In this document: positions 15,805-18,072 of the stretch, in pieces
Layout of the letters: each line of letters opens with the position of its first letter
Numbering within the stretch: position 1 is the stretch's first letter
Assembly (NCBI GenBank): GCA_036821645.1
Contig: DAISJD010000054.1
Span: forward strand, 1 to 18,072
Direction of reading: 5' to 3'
DNA: 18,072 nt
Origin: DAISJD01 sp036821645
GTDB taxonomy: Bacteria; Pseudomonadota; Alphaproteobacteria; ATCC43930; CGMCC-115725
Notes under the pieces: model-generated
What the model saw: the letters and a program-made list of their open reading frames with translations, nothing else
Told to the model about the DNA's origin: nothing
The model's database searches: none
Made by a program: the position numbers and the translations under genes

Positions 15805-17490
15805 ATGTTTATGTGTACAATTAAGTATAAACTCATTGTGTTGGCCGTTGGAATGGCCGTATCAGTTTCCATTGTGGTCGGCGGTTGGTGGTTTGCGTTG
15901 AACAAATTGAAAGTCAACGGCCCTGATTACGCACGGATCATACAAGTTAAGGATCTGATCGCTGATATTCTACCGCCACCGGAATATATTCTTGAATCTT
16001 ATCTAACGGCAGCCCGTTCCCTCGGTGCACCGACAGGTGATATAAGGACGTATAAAGAAAAAATGGTTCAGTTGAAAAATGACTTTGTTGGTCGTCATCG
16101 CTATTGGGAGGGGATCGGACTTGATCCTTCGGTGGCGGACGGTCTGCTGCAAAAATCATACAGACCGGCGATGGTGTTCTACGAGATGGCCGAGACGCGC
16201 TTTTTTCCTGCCCTGGAGCGCGGCGATCGTCCTGCGGCCCAGGCGGCATACGAAACCATGACCGGGGCTTATGACGAACACCGCGCCGCAATCGACAAAG
16301 TTGTTGTTGCCGCAGATAAATTGACCAAGGTGGTCGAGGAAAATGCCGCCTCTCGTGAAATGATGATTAAGCTCATCGTCTTACCCATCTCTGTGGCTTT
16401 CATTTTGGCTGGCGTTGGGTTGACGCTGTTGGTGATGCGGTCAATCACGGGGCCAATCCAGGCACTGATCCGAACCGTCGATGCGTTTGGGGCTGGCCGT
16501 CTTGATACGGCCGTTCCGCATACCGATCGGATCGACGAATTGGGGCCTCTTGCCAAGGCGTTAGAGCAGTGGCGGACGGGGTTGATTGCGGCCGAGGACC
16601 GTCATCATCGCGAGCAGGATGAGATCCTAGACCGCGAAAGACGCCAACAAGGCTTGATAAAAGCCACACAAAAGTTCCAAGCGGAATCATCGGCGGTTGT
16701 GACGTCGGTCGGCACGGCCTCGCACGAGATGGAAATATCGGCCCATGAAATGAGAAACTTGGCCGAACACCTGCTCGGTCAGGCAAGCTCCGTTGCGACC
16801 GCGGCGGAACAGGCCGCGACGAATGTTCAAACCGTCGCTGCGGCGGCGGAGCAATTGTCTTGCTCGGTACAAGAGATTAGTCGTCAGGTCGGACAATCGG
16901 CCGAGATCGCCAAAGACGCGGTCAAGGAGGCCGCCGAAACCGACATTATCGTCCGTAGTCTGGCAAAGGCGGCGAACCGCATCGGCGATGTTGTCAAACT
17001 GATCAACGACATCGCCGCACAGACCAATTTATTGGCCTTGAATGCCACGATCGAGGCGGCAAGAGCCGGAGAAGCCGGTAAGGGATTTGTGGTGGTCGCG
17101 AACGAAGTAAAAAATCTTGCCAACCAGACGGCAAGGGCAACCCAAGAGATTGCCGAGCAAATTGGGGCCGTGCAGACGGAAAGCAACAGGGCCGCCAATG
17201 CGATCAACCATGTCGCGCAGACGATCGGCAATATCAGCACTTATGCATCGGCCATTGCTTCGGCGGTCGAAGAACAAGGGGCCGCAACCCGTGAAATATC
17301 GCAGAACGTCGATCAAGCGGCACGGGGAACCAAGAATGTATCCGAGAATATTATCGGCGTTACCGCTGCGGCGGGTAAAGTGGAAAGGGCCTCGACCTTA
17401 GTCCTTGGGGCCGCACGACAATTGAAAGGGGATACGGACCGTCTGGACGGCTCCGTCAAACTGTTCCTGCAAGAGGTGAATGCGTCTTGA
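15805..17490 (+). CDS. Methyl-accepting chemotaxis protein, transmembrane chemoreceptor
   Basis: A 561-aa inner-membrane chemoreceptor that would control CheA/CheW signalling to the flagella. Two membrane helices (about 10-32 and 188-211) enclose a periplasmic sensor of about 155 residues that looks all-helical. It includes the motif ADILPPPEYILESYL (53-67), which recurs in a subset of proteobacterial receptors; its ligand is not known. A HAMP linker follows (212-263, SITGPIQALI to IDELGPLAKAL). The signalling coiled coil runs about 290-555, with the conserved hairpin tip IAAQTNLLALNATIEAARAG (403-422) and then KGFVVVANEVKNLANQ. There is no C-terminal CheR/CheB-binding pentapeptide. The gene stands alone, not in a che cluster. 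An in-frame ATG at 15769 would add 12 residues but lacks a ribosome site. Confidence 0.92.
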   Translation: MFMCTIKYKLIVLAVGMAVSVSIVVGGWWFALNKLKVNGPDYARIIQVKDLIADILPPPEYILESYLTAARSLGAPTGDIRTYKEKMVQLKNDFVGRHRYWEGIGLDPSVADGLLQKSYRPAMVFYEMAETRFFPALERGDRPAAQAAYETMTGAYDEHRAAIDKVVVAADKLTKVVEENAASREMMIKLIVLPISVAFILAGVGLTLLVMRSITGPIQALIRTVDAFGAGRLDTAVPHTDRIDELGPLAKALEQWRTGLIAAEDRHHREQDEILDRERRQQGLIKATQKFQAESSAVVTSVGTASHEMEISAHEMRNLAEHLLGQASSVATAAEQAATNVQTVAAAAEQLSCSVQEISRQVGQSAEIAKDAVKEAAETDIIVRSLAKAANRIGDVVKLINDIAAQTNLLALNATIEAARAGEAGKGFVVVANEVKNLANQTARATQEIAEQIGAVQTESNRAANAINHVAQTIGNISTYASAIASAVEEQGAATREISQNVDQAARGTKNVSENIIGVTAAAGKVERASTLVLGAARQLKGDTDRLDGSVKLFLQEVNAS

Positions 17491-17530
17491 TAAAACAAGG
17501 GTAACCGCAGGAGCCACGATGTGTGATTGA

Positions 17531-17573
17531 CCTCCCTTGCCTGCGATCGGCGCTGGATCGCGGGCAGGGGGGG
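17531..17573. terminator. Long GC-rich hairpin between convergent genes
   Basis: CCTCCCTTGCCTGCGATC (17531-17548) pairs with 17556-17573 through 18 base pairs, three of them G-T type wobbles on the plus-strand RNA, around the loop GGCGCTG. It sits between the converging chemoreceptor and the minus-strand orphan and probably ends transcription from one or both sides. Neither side has a T-run, so it may act by a Rho-linked or RNA-stabilising route. Confidence 0.5.
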
Positions 17574-17592
17574 CGGGAAGGGTGGCGAGCGG

Positions 17593-17997
17593 TCAGGGGA
17601 CGGTGATGGTGGGGCTCAAGACCGTGCCTGATTGTAGAAAGCCAAGACGACGCAGGTCGGACAGGAAATCGTCGGCTTCTTCCTTCGGGATGTCTTTCAG
17701 CATCTCGGCCAAGGAATTATTGGCGAGATACTCGTTTATTTGTCGTGTATGGTAGGCGACATCTTCAGGGTACCAATAACACATGACAAGACAGATGACT
17801 TCGAGCATCAGATATTCAAGGATTGTATCAAAGCTTCCACTCCCGCTGGCAAAACCATCATATGAGATTGATGTTACATTAGGGTGAGCATTTGTTCGGG
17901 GGTCTTTATTTGAGATTGGCCCGTATCTTCGGCAATCATCCCAGTAATGTGATAGAATCCAGCTTTTGATTTCATCATAAGTTGCGCGGTCTTGCAT
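17593..17997 (-). CDS. Small acidic protein of unknown family, possible toxin-immunity protein
   Basis: A 134-aa soluble protein that I do not recognise. It begins MQDRATYDEIKSWILSHYWD and holds a hydrophobic, aromatic helix (ILEYLMLEVICLVMCYWYPE, about 60-79). It continues with a charged helical stretch (HTRQINEYLANNSLAEMLKD, EEADDFLSDLRRLGFL) and ends SPTITVP. There is no signal peptide. It starts 1 nt after the stop of an upstream gene (TGA-C-ATG), with its ribosome site AAAGGAAAG inside that gene's last codons, so expression is tightly coupled. Small size, coupling and position directly behind the end of another protein are typical of immunity genes following polymorphic or contact-dependent toxins. 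That role is inferred from layout only. It is lower in GC than the rest of the window, consistent with accessory DNA. Confidence 0.6.
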   Translation of the reverse strand: MQDRATYDEIKSWILSHYWDDCRRYGPISNKDPRTNAHPNVTSISYDGFASGSGSFDTILEYLMLEVICLVMCYWYPEDVAYHTRQINEYLANNSLAEMLKDIPKEEADDFLSDLRRLGFLQSGTVLSPTITVP

Positions 17998-17998
17998 G

Positions 17999-18072
17999 TC
18001 ACTTTCCTTTATTTTGAGGGCTTAGTCGATTGCCGTTATTATCCATCACATTGATGGTGATATTGGGGTAGC
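17999..18072 (-). CDS. C-terminal end of an upstream protein, possibly a toxin (cut by window edge)
   Basis: The last 23 codons plus stop of a minus-strand reading frame entering from the right edge, ending YPNITINVMDNNGNRL then SPQNKGK. Its TGA (18001-17999) is 1 nt from the next ATG. The fragment is too short for family assignment. If the downstream gene is an immunity protein, this would be the end of its cognate toxin. The frame could be accidental, since only 74 bases are seen, but the coupled spacing and the natural-looking peptide argue for a real gene. Confidence 0.45.
   Translation of the reverse strand, partial: YPNITINVMDNNGNRLSPQNKGK

Overview
The window is a stretch of GC-rich proteobacterial chromosome with dense coding and AT-rich intergenic gaps. 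Protein family content (EboD/EboE, a type II-like sulfide:quinone reductase with an ETHE1-like partner, PBP1C with a bacterial alpha-2-macroglobulin, and a methyl-accepting chemotaxis protein) and codon preference suggest a motile, Gram-negative alphaproteobacterium, perhaps of the Rhodospirillales. The order-level placement is a guess. No tRNA, rRNA, insertion sequence, CRISPR array or phage gene was recognised.

Layout. (1) 1-2290, minus strand: the start of an ebo operon. eboD (3-dehydroquinate-synthase-like) is the first gene, and eboE (TIM-barrel) overlaps it by one base and runs off the left edge. (2) 2291-2610: an AT-rich divergent promoter region. (3) 2611-5810, plus strand: two genes that together look like a violacein VioB-type protein cut in two. 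The first (635 aa) resembles the VioB N-terminal half and the second (395 aa) resembles its ferritin-like, iminophenyl-pyruvate-dimer-synthase half. A perfect 11-bp hairpin lies between them and a strong hairpin terminator follows. (4) 5993-8339: a sulfide-oxidation pair, an ETHE1/Blh-type persulfide dioxygenase and a sulfide:quinone oxidoreductase. (5) 8437-15425: a periplasmic alpha-2-macroglobulin translationally coupled to penicillin-binding protein 1C, the usual envelope-defence and repair pair. (6) 15805-17490: a membrane chemoreceptor. (7) 17593-18072, minus strand: a 134-residue orphan directly behind the last 23 codons of another protein, an arrangement like the immunity gene behind a polymorphic toxin.

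The most interesting part is the left third. A split VioB-like pair, with no violacein, rebeccamycin or staurosporine partner gene in view, sits back to back with an ebo operon. Ebo genes are known to help move the precursor of the indole-alkaloid scytonemin to the periplasm in cyanobacteria. VioB, RebD and StaD couple two tryptophan-derived imines. A shared role in an undescribed aromatic metabolite is an attractive inference, but it is not shown by the sequence. The rest of the window consists of recognisable families, except for the orphan at the right edge.
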